Under the pieces are notes generated by a model. The model worked only from the letters and a program-made list of their open reading frames with translations, searched no databases and was not told where the DNA came from. A program made the translations under genes and the position numbers. From contig JAEYWP010000022.1 in NCBI GenBank assembly GCA_023428905.1, forward strand, positions 310,001-374,000: a stretch of 64,000 nucleotides of DNA, written 5' to 3'. Shown in pieces: positions 33,900 through 43,211 of this stretch. Numbering within the stretch: the first letter of the stretch is position 1; every line of letters starts with the position of its first letter. The stretch comes from Verrucomicrobiota bacterium (lineage in GTDB: Bacteria; Verrucomicrobiota; Verrucomicrobiia; Opitutales; Opitutaceae).

Positions 33900-34989
33900 A
33901 TGCTTTCCTTCCGCTCCTTCCTGCTCTTCGGTCTTCTCTGCCTGGGAACTGCCCTGCGCGCCGACACCACCTTCGGCGACGGTCCCAAGCTTGCGGCCTC
34001 GACAGCGGCGATGCCCCTCCTCCGCGTCGAGGGGAAACGTTTCGTCAACCCCGCCGGTGAGACGGTGGTGCTGCGCGGACTCGCGCTTTCGGATCCGGGC
34101 CACCTGAAGCAGAAAGGACAATGGGGACGCGCCTATTTTGAGGCGGCCCGCAGCTGGAACGCGAATGTCGTGCGCATTCCGGTGCACCCGAGCTACTGGC
34201 GCACCCTCGGCGAGACGGAGTACCTCCGGATGCTCGACGAGGGCATCCAGTGGGCGGCTGAACTCGGCATGTATGTCATCATCGACTGGCATACCATCGG
34301 CAACCCGCTGACCGATGTGTATCACCGCGACATGTACATCACGGATCGCGGGGAGACCTTCCGCTTCTGGTACACCGTCGCTTCCCGCTACGAGAAAAAC
34401 CCGGCGGTCGCCGCCTACGAGCTGTTCAACGAGCCGACCAACCGCGACGGACGGATGGGCCGGATGCCCCTGGTCCGACTACCGCGCCTACCTGGAGGAG
34501 CTGATCTACATGATCCGCCGGATCGATGAACGCGCCATCATTTTGGTGGGCGGTTTCGATTATGCCTACGACCTCACCGCGGTGCGCGAGGACCCCGTGC
34601 GGTATCCGGGAATTGCTTACGTTTCACACCCCTATCCGCAGAAGCGGGGCCAGCCGTGGGAGCCGCAGTGGGAGCGGGACTGGGGTTTTGTGGCGGATCG
34701 CTATCCGGTGGTCGCGACGGAGTTCGGTTTCATGAGCGCCGACGGCCGGGGGGCCCACGTGCCGGTCATCGGCGACGAGACCTACGGCAATGCACTGATC
34801 GCCTATTTCGAGAAGAAGGGAATTTCCTGGACGGCGTGGGTCTTCGATCCGCAGTGGTCGCCTCAGCTGGTCGACGACTGGTCTTACACCCCCACCCGGC
34901 AGGGCCGGCTTTTTCGCGAAAAACTCCAGCAGTTGAACGTCGGTGCGTCCGCTCCCCAGCCGCGCCCGGCCGCATCACCGGCGCAATGA
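33900..34989 (+). pseudogene. Exported GH5-like endoglucanase/mannanase gene with one-base frameshift
   Basis: The gene starts at ATG 33900 with a signal peptide (MLSFRSFLLFGLLCLGTALRA). The first frame carries the barrel start (VLRGLALSDPGHL), NVVRIPVHP and the acid/base Glu178 in YELFNEP. It then goes out of frame at CCCC 34467-34470. Reading three C instead of four restores PWSDYRAYLEELIYMIRRID and the rest, including the SHPYP His and nucleophile Glu (codon 34720-34722) in VVATEFGF, giving exactly 362 residues to the TGA at 34989. Everything else is intact, so this is either a recent inactivating mutation or a sequencing error in a short homopolymer. GH5 enzymes cut beta-1,4-glucans or mannans; the subfamily is not clear. 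Confidence 0.85.
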
Positions 34990-35388
34990 TCAGGCGGCGG
35001 AGCCGTTGGAACGCATCGCTCCGTCGACCCGCAGGATGTGATCCGCCACAAAGGCGCAAAGGCGGGCGTGGATCTGCGCCGCGACCGCAGCGTCCGTCGG
35101 GGCATCCTCCACCTGCACTTTCGCTTCCGTAAGAAGGATGAGAAAACGATCATGCTCCGCCCGGTTGATCGCTTCAGTCGGACATTGCACGCGCGCCATG
35201 TAGCTCTCCTCGCGCTTGAAATGCTGCTTGGCGTGGCATTCGAGTAGGGTCAGCAGGCCGCTGATCGATTCACCCCGGCGCACGGCGGCCTCCATGCTGT
35301 TGAGGTCCTCAAAAAGCTGCTGGTGGTCCGAATCCAGCTCCGCGATCCCGACGGCTAGGGCGGCATTCCATGCTAGCATCCCCGCCAT
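34990..35388 (-). CDS. Bacteriohemerythrin
   Basis: A 132-residue protein with the complete di-iron ligand set: His22, His52, His56, Glu60 (HAKQHFKRE), His79 (AEHDRF), His117 and Asp122 (HILRVD). The opening WNAALAVGIAELDSDHQQLF matches the family. Hemerythrins bind oxygen reversibly and serve in oxygen sensing, storage or detoxification. It is cytoplasmic. It is convergent with the GH5 gene and abuts it directly. A second ATG three codons in is also possible as start. Confidence 0.95.
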   Translation of the reverse strand: MAGMLAWNAALAVGIAELDSDHQQLFEDLNSMEAAVRRGESISGLLTLLECHAKQHFKREESYMARVQCPTEAINRAEHDRFLILLTEAKVQVEDAPTDAAVAAQIHARLCAFVADHILRVDGAMRSNGSAA

Positions 35389-35483
35389 CGATGCGCCGCG
35401 GAGGCGTTTTCGGCACGCGCAAAGACGCCCCGCAGCCCGCCTATTAGCGGAGCTGCGCGCAGCATTAAACGGCGTTGTGGAAT

Positions 35484-37631
35484 CTACTCGCCGGCGGTCG
35501 TGCCGCTGCCATCGAGCCCGCGCCGTTTGAGCAGCGGACCGATTTCGGGATCACTGCCGTAGAAGGCCCGGAACAGGCTCATCGCCTCGGCGCTCCCGCC
35601 CCGCGAGAGCAGGGTTTTGCGGAGATGCTCGCCGTTGGCGCGAGTCAGGCCGCCCCGCGTCTTGAACCAATCCACTGTGGCCGCGTCGAGGACCTCGCTC
35701 CAGATGTAGGAGTAATACCCGGCGGAATACGTGAGTGAAAAGATATGACTGAAGTACGTGGAGCGGTAGCGCGGCGGCACCGGAGCCCGGTCGACGCCAG
35801 CGGCGGCCAGCGCGTCCCGCTCGAAGGCGAGAACGTCGGTGGGGAGCGTCTCGGGCGTCAGCTGGTGCCAGGCCTGGTCGAGCAGCACCGCCGCGAGGTA
35901 CTCGGTGGTGGCAAAACCCTGATTGAACTTCGAGGCCGCGTTCACCTTGTCGATCAGGGCTTGCGGGATGGCCGCGCCCGTCTGGTAGTGCCGGGCGTAG
36001 TTTTTCAGCACGTCCGGCCAGGTGGCCCACATTTCAAAGACCTGGGAGGGAAACTCCACGAAGTCGCGGGGCACACTCGTGCCGCTGAACCGCGGGTAGC
36101 GCACATCCGAGAACATGCCATGCAGGGCGTGGCCGAATTCGTGAAAGAGCGTATTCACTTCGTCATACGTCATGAGGGTCGGTTCACCGGCCGGCGGCTT
36201 CGGCACGTTCAGGTGGTTGGCGATCACCGGTTTTGTCCCGAGGAGGTGTGATTGCTGCACGTGTGCGTTTTTCCAGGCCCCGCCGCGCTTTGTCGGCCGT
36301 GCGTAGAGGTCGACGAGGAAAAGGGCGAGAGGTGTGCCGTCGGCCTCGAAGACTTCGTAGACCTTCACGTCCGGATGGTAGGTGGGCAGGTCGGGCCGCT
36401 CCTTGAAGGTGATGCCGAAAAGCTGGCGCGCGGCGAAAAACACGCCGTCGGTGAGCACGCGGTTCATCTCGAAATAGGGCCGCAGTTCCGCTTCATCGAA
36501 GGCGTAACGTTCCTTGCGCACCTTCTCTGCATAGAAGGACCAGTCCCAGGGCATGAGGGTGAAGTCGCCGCCCTCGGCGCGGATCATTGCCTGCAGTTCA
36601 CCGGCCTCGCGTTGTGCGTTGGCAACGGCGGGGGGTGCGAGGCGCGAAAGCAGTGTGTTCACCGCCTCCACCGTCTCGGCAGTCTGTTCCTCGAGAACAT
36701 AGGCAGCATGGTTGGGATAGCCCATGAGGCGGGCCCGCTGGGCACGCAGCTCGACCAGGCGTGCGACCAGGCCTCGGTTGTCGTAGTCGCCGCCGCGGCT
36801 GCTGCGTTCGGTCGAGGCGCGGAAAAGGCGCTCGCGCACCGCGCGGTTTTCGAGGGAGGCGAGGGCGGGCTGCCCGGTGGTGTTGAGGAGGCGCAGGAGA
36901 AATTTGCCCTCGTGCCCAGCCGTTTTCGCCGCCTCCGCTGCCGCCGTGATTTGAGCGTCGGTCAGGCCTTTGAGCTCCTCGCGGGTGTCCACCACCAGGC
37001 CGGAGGCGTTGGTCTCGTTGAGCACGTTCTGGCTGAAGGTGGTCTGGAGGGTGGCGATCTCGGCATTGAGGCCCTTCAGGGTGGCCTGGTCGGCTTCGGA
37101 AAGCCGGGCACCCGCGCGGACAAAATCGATGTAGGTGCGCTCCAGCAGGCGCGCATCCTCGCCCTCCAGCTTTAGCGTGTCCCGCTGGTTCCAGAGGGCT
37201 TGCACCCGGGCGAAGAGCTTCGGGTTCATCCGGATGGTGTCGCGCTGGGCGGCCTGCCGCGGAGCCATCTGCTTCTCCAGCGCGCGCAACTCCGGGTTGG
37301 AATGGGCGCCGACCAGGGCGGAGAACACGCGCCCGACCTGGGCGCGCAGCGTCCCGGCGCGCTCCAGGGCCACGAGGGTGTTTTCGAAGGTGGGCTCGGC
37401 CGGGTTCGTTGCGATGGCCTCCACCTCCTGCAGCTCCTCGGCCATGGCGTGCTCGAAGGCCGGCAGGAAATGCGCGGCCTGGATCTGGTCATACGGCGGC
37501 AGCCCGTATGGGAGCGGGCTGGGTGCGATCAGCGGGTTTACGGGGAGGGATTCGGCAGCGCTGCGCTGCGGAAGGGTGAGGACAAGCGCTGCAGCGCAGG
37601 CGCAAAGCAGGGAGGCGGCTCGGATCAGCAT
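35484..37631 (-). CDS. dcp: Exported M3-family peptidyl-dipeptidase
   Basis: A 715-residue protein with a signal peptide (MLIRAASLLCACAAALVLTL, cleavage near SAA-ESL). NPLIAPSPLPYGLPPYDQI is the usual Dcp opening. The zinc motif HEFGHALH lies near residue 495, with the third ligand Glu in DFVEFPSQVFEMW, and the YSAGYYSYIWSEVLDA C-terminal block is typical. Dcp enzymes release dipeptides from the C-terminus of short peptides. With the protein at 10675-12792, this makes two exported M3 peptidases in one window, suggesting periplasmic peptide use. The two differ enough to have separate specificities. Confidence 0.95.
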   Translation of the reverse strand: MLIRAASLLCACAAALVLTLPQRSAAESLPVNPLIAPSPLPYGLPPYDQIQAAHFLPAFEHAMAEELQEVEAIATNPAEPTFENTLVALERAGTLRAQVGRVFSALVGAHSNPELRALEKQMAPRQAAQRDTIRMNPKLFARVQALWNQRDTLKLEGEDARLLERTYIDFVRAGARLSEADQATLKGLNAEIATLQTTFSQNVLNETNASGLVVDTREELKGLTDAQITAAAEAAKTAGHEGKFLLRLLNTTGQPALASLENRAVRERLFRASTERSSRGGDYDNRGLVARLVELRAQRARLMGYPNHAAYVLEEQTAETVEAVNTLLSRLAPPAVANAQREAGELQAMIRAEGGDFTLMPWDWSFYAEKVRKERYAFDEAELRPYFEMNRVLTDGVFFAARQLFGITFKERPDLPTYHPDVKVYEVFEADGTPLALFLVDLYARPTKRGGAWKNAHVQQSHLLGTKPVIANHLNVPKPPAGEPTLMTYDEVNTLFHEFGHALHGMFSDVRYPRFSGTSVPRDFVEFPSQVFEMWATWPDVLKNYARHYQTGAAIPQALIDKVNAASKFNQGFATTEYLAAVLLDQAWHQLTPETLPTDVLAFERDALAAAGVDRAPVPPRYRSTYFSHIFSLTYSAGYYSYIWSEVLDAATVDWFKTRGGLTRANGEHLRKTLLSRGGSAEAMSLFRAFYGSDPEIGPLLKRRGLDGSGTTAGE

Positions 37632-37830
37632 GGGCGGGTGAAGTTGGACCTACGCTGTTGCGATCGACCGCTGCTTCAACGCGGCGACGCATTTCGAGCC
37701 GGGTATAAGGAAGGCGGCCGAGGGGTATTCCGGCGGCGCGGCCCCGCGGTTTCGACCGTGGCGTGCTCCATCGCTCCCCCCGGACCTCGCCCGATGGCAG
37801 CTGCCCAGGGGCAGTGTTAGCGTCCGAATC

Positions 37831-38430
37831 ATGGCGACTTCTGCTCAACGCAAAACCCCGGCGCGACCTGGCGTTGCTGGGAAGGCGAATGCCCGTTCCA
37901 AGATTGTGGTGCCAGGAAACCGCGGCGTGAAAGTCGTCCGCTCGACCACCATCCGCAAACCCGCCTCCGAACTGTACCATTTCTGGCGGGACTTCGAGAA
38001 CCTGCAGCAGGTGATCAAGCATCCCGTGACGATCGAGGTCACCTCCGACACCGAGTCACACTGGTCGGTCAGCGCTCCGCCGGGAGACCGGCGCGTAGAG
38101 TGGGATGCAGTCATCATCAACGAAAAGCCCGACACGCTGATCGCGTGGCGCTCGCGCGAGGGCGCGCAGGTTCCGAACGCCGGAAGCGTGCGCTTCGAAG
38201 CCGCCCCGGGAGACGAGGGCACCGAAGTGACGGTCGCCCTCGAATACGACCCCCCGGGTGGAAAACTGGCCGCGCTCCTGGCCAAACTCTCCGGCGAGGA
38301 GGCGGGCCAGCAGGTGGGCGAAACCCTGCGCCGCTTCAAGGCCCTGATGGAGGCAGGCGAGATTCCCACCACCGAAGGCCAGCCCGTCGGTGAACCGCAA
38401 CGCAGCTTGAGAAAGAAAGGAAAACGATGA
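37831..38430 (+). CDS. SRPBCC-fold (polyketide cyclase/dehydrase family) protein
   Basis: A 199-residue cytoplasmic protein. After a basic, low-complexity N-terminus, the START-like fold begins at VVRSTTIRKPASELYHFWRDFENLQQVIKH and ends in a helix (GEEAGQQVGETLRRFKALMEAGE). The W-R-D-F-E-N-L and EVTVALEYDPPGG elements match coenzyme-Q-binding/cyclase-dehydrase-type proteins often found beside a zinc alcohol dehydrogenase. Its TGA overlaps the ATG of the alcohol dehydrogenase gene, so the two are translationally coupled and may act on the same small hydrophobic molecule or in stress response. No catalytic residue is evident. Confidence 0.88.
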   Translation: MATSAQRKTPARPGVAGKANARSKIVVPGNRGVKVVRSTTIRKPASELYHFWRDFENLQQVIKHPVTIEVTSDTESHWSVSAPPGDRRVEWDAVIINEKPDTLIAWRSREGAQVPNAGSVRFEAAPGDEGTEVTVALEYDPPGGKLAALLAKLSGEEAGQQVGETLRRFKALMEAGEIPTTEGQPVGEPQRSLRKKGKR

Positions 38431-39590
38431 AGGCCGTATGTTGGATGGGCAAACGCCGCATGGAGGTGCAGCGGGTGGATGACCCCAGGATCCTCAATCC
38501 CCGCGACTGCATAGTGAAGATCACCTCCACCGCGATCTGCGGGTCGGACCTGCATCTCTACAATGGATACAACCCCACAATGGAGAAGGGCGACATTCTC
38601 GGCCATGAGTTCATGGGCGAGGTGGTCGAGGTGGGTCCCGAAGTCCGGCGCCTGAAGGTGGGCGACCGCGTGGTCGTCCCATTTACCATTTCCTGCGGCG
38701 GGTGCGCCCATTGCGCGCGGCTGGAGTTTTCCTGCTGCGACAACACCAACCCCAATGCCGCCCTGGCCGAGCAGCTCCTCGGCTACGCCCCGCCCGGCAT
38801 CTTCGGCTATTCGCATCTACTCGGTGGATACGCCGGGGGCCAGGCCCAGTATGCCCGGGTGCCCCATGCGGACGTGGGCCCGCTGAAGATCGAGACCGAC
38901 CTGCCGGATGAGAAGGTCCTCTTTCTCTCCGACATCTATCCCACCGGCTACATGGCGGCGGAGAATGCCAACATCCAGCCGGGCAAGTCGGTCGTCGCCG
39001 TCTGGGGCTGCGGTCCGGTGGGCCAGTTTGCCATCCGCAGCGCCTTCCTGCTCGGTGCCGCCAAGGTGATCGCGATCGACAACCTGCCGGAGCGCCTGCA
39101 GATGGCGGAGCAGGCCGGCGCCATCCCGGTGAATGACGGGGAGGTCGATGTCCTCCAGCGGCTCAAGGAGCTGACCGGGGGCCGCGGTCCGGATTGTGCG
39201 ATCGACGCGGTCGGGATGGAGGCGCACGGGTCGATCTACGACCACGTGAAGCAGACCCTCAAGCTGGAGCAGGACCGACCCTACGTCCTCCGCCAGTCGA
39301 TGCGGGCGGTGCGCAAGGCCGGCACCCTTTCGATCCCCGGGGTGTATTCAGGCTTTGTCGACAAGATCCCCTTCGGCGCGGCCATGAACAAGGGCATCAC
39401 GATGAAGATGGGCCAGACCCACATGCAGAAATACATGCAGCCGCTCCTGAAGCTGATCGAGGACAAGAAGATCGATCCCTCGTTTGTCATCACCCACAAG
39501 GTCCCGCTGAGCAAGGCGCCCAAGGCCTACGAGATGTTCTCCGAGAAGAAGAAGGACTGCATCAAGGTGGTGCTGGATCCCGCAGCCTAA
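38427..39590 (+). CDS. Zinc-dependent alcohol dehydrogenase (formaldehyde dehydrogenase-like)
   Basis: A 387-residue medium-chain dehydrogenase. The catalytic zinc ligands are Cys in AICGSDLH and His-Glu in GHEFMGEV. The structural zinc Cys cluster is CGGCAHCARLEFSCC, and the NAD-binding motif is WGCGPVGQFA. The extended middle region (GYAGGQAQYARVPHADVG) places it near glutathione-independent formaldehyde dehydrogenases and threonine-dehydrogenase-like proteins. It oxidises an alcohol or hydroxymethyl adduct with NAD; the substrate is unknown. The ATG overlaps the upstream stop and has a good ribosome-binding site (AAAGGA at 38416-38421). Confidence 0.92.
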   Translation: MKAVCWMGKRRMEVQRVDDPRILNPRDCIVKITSTAICGSDLHLYNGYNPTMEKGDILGHEFMGEVVEVGPEVRRLKVGDRVVVPFTISCGGCAHCARLEFSCCDNTNPNAALAEQLLGYAPPGIFGYSHLLGGYAGGQAQYARVPHADVGPLKIETDLPDEKVLFLSDIYPTGYMAAENANIQPGKSVVAVWGCGPVGQFAIRSAFLLGAAKVIAIDNLPERLQMAEQAGAIPVNDGEVDVLQRLKELTGGRGPDCAIDAVGMEAHGSIYDHVKQTLKLEQDRPYVLRQSMRAVRKAGTLSIPGVYSGFVDKIPFGAAMNKGITMKMGQTHMQKYMQPLLKLIEDKKIDPSFVITHKVPLSKAPKAYEMFSEKKKDCIKVVLDPAA

Positions 39591-39643
39591 GGGGTCATGT
39601 CTTGACTCTTGACAAAAATTCCCGCCCCCACTGCTGCGTTTGA

Positions 39644-39659
39644 CCCACAGCGCTGTGGG
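39644..39659. promoter_or_regulatory. 16-bp perfect palindrome (operator or terminator stem)
   Basis: CCCACAGCGCTGTGGG lies in the 172-bp gap between the convergent dehydrogenase and GH35 genes. No T-run follows on either strand, so a classic intrinsic terminator is unlikely. It may still mark the end of transcription or bind a dimeric protein. Confidence 0.35.
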
Positions 39660-39762
39660 GCGACAGCGATCGAGGGAGGCGGGTTGAAGGGAGCGCTTCA
39701 CCCCTCGGTGGCGCATGACGCCTCGCCGAGCGGATCGGGTGACGTCCTGCTCACCGCGTCTG

Positions 39763-42141
39763 TTACTTGGCCTTCAGCGTGGCCAACTCGTCTCCCAGGT
39801 AAACGCGGTAGGCCTTGATGCGGCCCGGCTCGTTGTCCCCGCCCTGACGCGGCGTGTAGCGAAAGCCGCCCACCCGCGCCGTGCCGCCGAGGTCGATGAC
39901 CAGCCGGTGTGGGTGCTGCGGTGCGTCCGCGCCAAACGCGGTGCTCCAGCCATCGGCGGTCTGGCCATTGATCGCGTTGGCAGCGGATCCATCCTCCTCC
40001 GCCAGCTCCTCGCTTCCCACATAGGCGATGGTCCAGCGATCTTGCGGCAGCAGGGCACCGCTCGGATCGAGCAACTCCAGCTCCGCGACACTAGCGACGC
40101 CACCTCCATCGTGACTGCTGAGCGATTCCAGCCCGAATTGCCGGACTTCCACCGCCTCCTCAAGGCGGACCTCCTGCGGCTCGGCGCCCGCCGCAAACTC
40201 GCCTTCGTGCATTCCCCGCACCGAGTTGAGCACAAATCGCCCGAAGCCCTTGGGCCGGTTAAAATCAGCCGTCGGCCGCAGATGATCGAGGATGGGGGTC
40301 GTGCGCCCGGAGAGCACGGGCTGCTCCGGACCGAGCAGGTCGAGGATGACCACCTCATTGTGGCCCTTCCGAAACCACGGTGCGGGCGCGTAGAGACTCT
40401 GGGTCGGGCCGACATTCCAAAACCGTCCCAAGGCCTGGCCGTTGAGCCAGACCACGCCTTTTCCCCAGGTGGAAAGATCGAGGAAGGTGTCGGCCGGTGT
40501 CTCGAGGCTGAACTCGAACCGCCATAGACGGGGGCCTGACACGTCGCCACCGGCGGCGCCGCCCACGGGCTGCCAGGTGGCGGGCCGTGGGGCGACGTCG
40601 AGGCGCAAGGGGGCAACCTCCCAGCGGGTGAGGGTGATCGCTCCACCGCTGGAGGGCGTCAGCGTCACCGGACCCTGGATACCCTTCCGGTCGTGGATCT
40701 CCGGACCGAAGTTGATCCGGCCCATCGCATATACGAGCAGTTCCAGCGTGGCGTCCTGGCTCCGGGGCGGCAGTTCCACCCGTGTGCCGGGGTGCCGCCG
40801 GTCGACCACCCCGAGCGCTTTCCCCTCCAGCGAGACCCACGCAAAATCGTGGATCGCCCGGGCGTCCAGGGTGGCGGCTGGGCCGGCGGGGACGCGGGTG
40901 CGGTAGAGCGCCAGGCCCTGCGGAAGGTCGATCTGCTCGAAGGTCGGCGGCGCATCCGTCCGGTGGCGCACCGCGAGTTGGGAGGCAAGCGGGGCGGTGG
41001 CCACCGGGCGCAGAGGCGCGAGCGCGCGGAGGGGTGGGGCGGGCGGCGGTTCGGGGAGACGCTCCCCTGCGGGGAGGTGGGAGAGGAGGAGTGCGCGGGT
41101 GAGATGATAACGCTCGGTCAACCCGCCCGCCTCGCTTACCGGGGCGTCGTAGTCGTAGCTCGTTGTATCCGGTCGAAAAGGACGGTTGGCGCCTGCCCAG
41201 AGCCCGAAGCTGGTGCCGCCGTGGGCCATGTAGATGCTGAAGGATGCACCGGCGCGCAGCATGATGTCGAGGTCGTCGAGATGCCCGGAGGCGCGCCCGC
41301 GGTGGTGGGGTTGTCCCCAGGTGTCGTACCAGCCCGAATAAAACTCACCGGCCATCAGCGGGCCGTGGGGCTGGACCGCACGCAGGGCGCGGAAGGCGCC
41401 CTCCGGATCCCGCGGGAAATTGACCACCTGGAACAGGTCGGGCCGCGCGCCGCGTCGGAGGGTGTGGGTGGGATTGCAGGCGAAAAAGGGCACGCGGAAA
41501 CCGGCGTCCACCAGTTGCTGGCGCAGCGCCCCCATGTAGTCAGCGTCTCCGCCGTAAAAGCCGTATTCGTTCTCCACCTGCACGAGGATGATCGGTCCGC
41601 CCCGGTCGATCTGCAGCGGGCCGAGGACCCGGCCGACCTCACGGAACCAGCGCGCGGTGGCGGAGAGAAAACGCGGATCGCGGCTGCGGAGCACGATGTC
41701 GGGGTGCTTCAGGAGCCACCAGGGCAGCCCGCCCATGTCCCACTCCGCGCAGGCGTAGGGCCCCGGCCGGAGGATGACCCACAGCCCCTCCGACTGCGCG
41801 ATCCGGCAGAATTCCGCGACGTCGCGCGCGCCCGTCCAGTCGAAGCTGCCCTCCCGCGATTCGTGGAAGTTCCAGAAGAGGTAGGCGCAGACGGTATTCA
41901 GTCCCATCGCACGGAGGGCCCGGAGGCGGTGGCGCCAGTACTCGGGAGGGACGCGGGCGTAATGGATCTCACCCCCGCGCAGCTGCACTGGCCTGCCGTC
42001 GAGGAGGAAGGCGTGCTCCCCCACCTCGAAGCGTCCGGTGGGCGCACCCTGGGCACGCGCGGAGGCGCAGCCAAGCGTCGCGGTCAGCAACAGCAGCAGA
42101 AACCAGGGCAGGCAGAGGCAAAGGTCGTTCAGTCGGCGCAC
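39763..42141 (-). CDS. Exported GH35 beta-galactosidase
   Basis: A 792-residue protein from GTG 42141, chosen because it starts a clean signal peptide (RRLNDLCLCLPWFLLLLLTA, end near ASARA); a farther GTG at 42189 would give a long n-region. The GH35 barrel shows RGGEIHYARVPPEYWRHRL, LRPGPYACAEWDMGGLPWW, the acid/base Glu192 in VQVENEYG and nucleophile Glu266 in LMAGEFYSGWYDTWG. Beta-jelly-roll domains follow, with GKGVVWLNGQALGRFWNVGP typical of the C-terminal domain, and a discoidin-like segment that ends early. GH35 enzymes release beta-galactose from galactans such as pectin side chains or xyloglucan. Confidence 0.94.
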   Translation of the reverse strand: MRRLNDLCLCLPWFLLLLLTATLGCASARAQGAPTGRFEVGEHAFLLDGRPVQLRGGEIHYARVPPEYWRHRLRALRAMGLNTVCAYLFWNFHESREGSFDWTGARDVAEFCRIAQSEGLWVILRPGPYACAEWDMGGLPWWLLKHPDIVLRSRDPRFLSATARWFREVGRVLGPLQIDRGGPIILVQVENEYGFYGGDADYMGALRQQLVDAGFRVPFFACNPTHTLRRGARPDLFQVVNFPRDPEGAFRALRAVQPHGPLMAGEFYSGWYDTWGQPHHRGRASGHLDDLDIMLRAGASFSIYMAHGGTSFGLWAGANRPFRPDTTSYDYDAPVSEAGGLTERYHLTRALLLSHLPAGERLPEPPPAPPLRALAPLRPVATAPLASQLAVRHRTDAPPTFEQIDLPQGLALYRTRVPAGPAATLDARAIHDFAWVSLEGKALGVVDRRHPGTRVELPPRSQDATLELLVYAMGRINFGPEIHDRKGIQGPVTLTPSSGGAITLTRWEVAPLRLDVAPRPATWQPVGGAAGGDVSGPRLWRFEFSLETPADTFLDLSTWGKGVVWLNGQALGRFWNVGPTQSLYAPAPWFRKGHNEVVILDLLGPEQPVLSGRTTPILDHLRPTADFNRPKGFGRFVLNSVRGMHEGEFAAGAEPQEVRLEEAVEVRQFGLESLSSHDGGGVASVAELELLDPSGALLPQDRWTIAYVGSEELAEEDGSAANAINGQTADGWSTAFGADAPQHPHRLVIDLGGTARVGGFRYTPRQGGDNEPGRIKAYRVYLGDELATLKAK

Positions 42142-42275
42142 GCGTCGTCGGGTTTGCGCGGTGCCCTCCCGTGGGGAACCGGCGCCCACCCCGACCTGAA
42201 TCCGCCGCCCCGGTTCGCGGGCGGGCGAATCCTGACCTTGAATACAAACGGCTGCGTCTGCCGGCGCCTGGGATC

Positions 42276-43211
42276 CTAGAGCAGCTGGCGCGACCGCAGC
42301 CAGGCTTCAAGCGCGGCCGGCCAGGCGGCGGGTGCCTGCGGGCCGCGATCCTGGGCGAGGCCGTAGCCGTGCCCGCCGGTTGGGTAGAGGTGGGCCTCGA
42401 CCGAGACACCTTGGGCCTTTGCCGCCTCGACGTAGCGGAGGGTGTTGGCCAGGGGCACCGCGCCATCGTCAAGGGAGTGCACCAGGAAGGTCGGGGGCGT
42501 GCCGGGTCCGACCTGCTTCTCGATCGAGAACAGCTCCTGCCGCTCTGCGGTGGGAGACTTGCCGAGGAGGTTCTCGCGGGAACCCGCGTGGGTGATGGCC
42601 GGATCCATCGAAAGCACCGGGTAGATCAGGATCGAGAAGTCGGGCCGGGCGCTGGTGGCATCAGCCGGTGGATACACGGTCAGGCCGTGCAGGGTGGTGG
42701 CGGAGCCGGCGAGATGTCCGCCGGCGGAGAAGCCGAGCACGCCCACTCGGGCCGGATCGACGCCCCAGTCGCCGGCGCGGCGCCGAACGGTGCGGATCGC
42801 CTCCTGCACGTCCTGGAGCGGGCCCACCGTTTTGTCCTCCATGATCGCGTCATGGGGAAGTCGATACTTGAGGACGAAGGCGGCGACCCCGAGCTGGTTG
42901 AGGTGCTTCGCCACCGCGACCCCTTCGTAGTCGTAGGCGAGGACGGCATAGGCGCCACCGGGGCAGATCACGACTGCGCTCCGCGCCGCGCCGGGTTTCT
43001 CCGGCAGGAAGACCTCAAGGGTCGGCGTGGTCACGCGCGAGATCCTTGGTTTTGCCGGATCGTTGTCCCGATAGATGATTTCTTCCTGGTAGGACGCGTC
43101 GGCGCGGCTGCCGGGAGGCGGTCCGGGCCAGAGGGGAAGGGTGGGACCGGCGGCGGCGAAAGCGGCGGACAGGGTCAGCGTAAGGAGGAGGGCTCGCGGG
43201 AGGTGTGACAT
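42276..43211 (-). CDS. Exported alpha/beta hydrolase (acetyl esterase-like)
   Basis: A 311-residue protein from ATG 43211 with a signal peptide (MSHLPRALLLTLTLSAAFA). The oxyanion region is VVICPGGAYAVLAYDYEG, the nucleophile is in LGFSAGGHLAG, the acid is in VHSLDDGAV and the His is in PTGGHGYG. It belongs to the BD-FAE/Axe-like group that removes acetyl groups from hemicellulose or pectin. It lies downstream of GH35 coding space on the same strand with a 134-bp separation, and is divergent from the GH1 gene. Activity on acetylated xylan versus pectin cannot be decided from sequence. Confidence 0.88.
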   Translation of the reverse strand: MSHLPRALLLTLTLSAAFAAAGPTLPLWPGPPPGSRADASYQEEIIYRDNDPAKPRISRVTTPTLEVFLPEKPGAARSAVVICPGGAYAVLAYDYEGVAVAKHLNQLGVAAFVLKYRLPHDAIMEDKTVGPLQDVQEAIRTVRRRAGDWGVDPARVGVLGFSAGGHLAGSATTLHGLTVYPPADATSARPDFSILIYPVLSMDPAITHAGSRENLLGKSPTAERQELFSIEKQVGPGTPPTFLVHSLDDGAVPLANTLRYVEAAKAQGVSVEAHLYPTGGHGYGLAQDRGPQAPAAWPAALEAWLRSRQLL

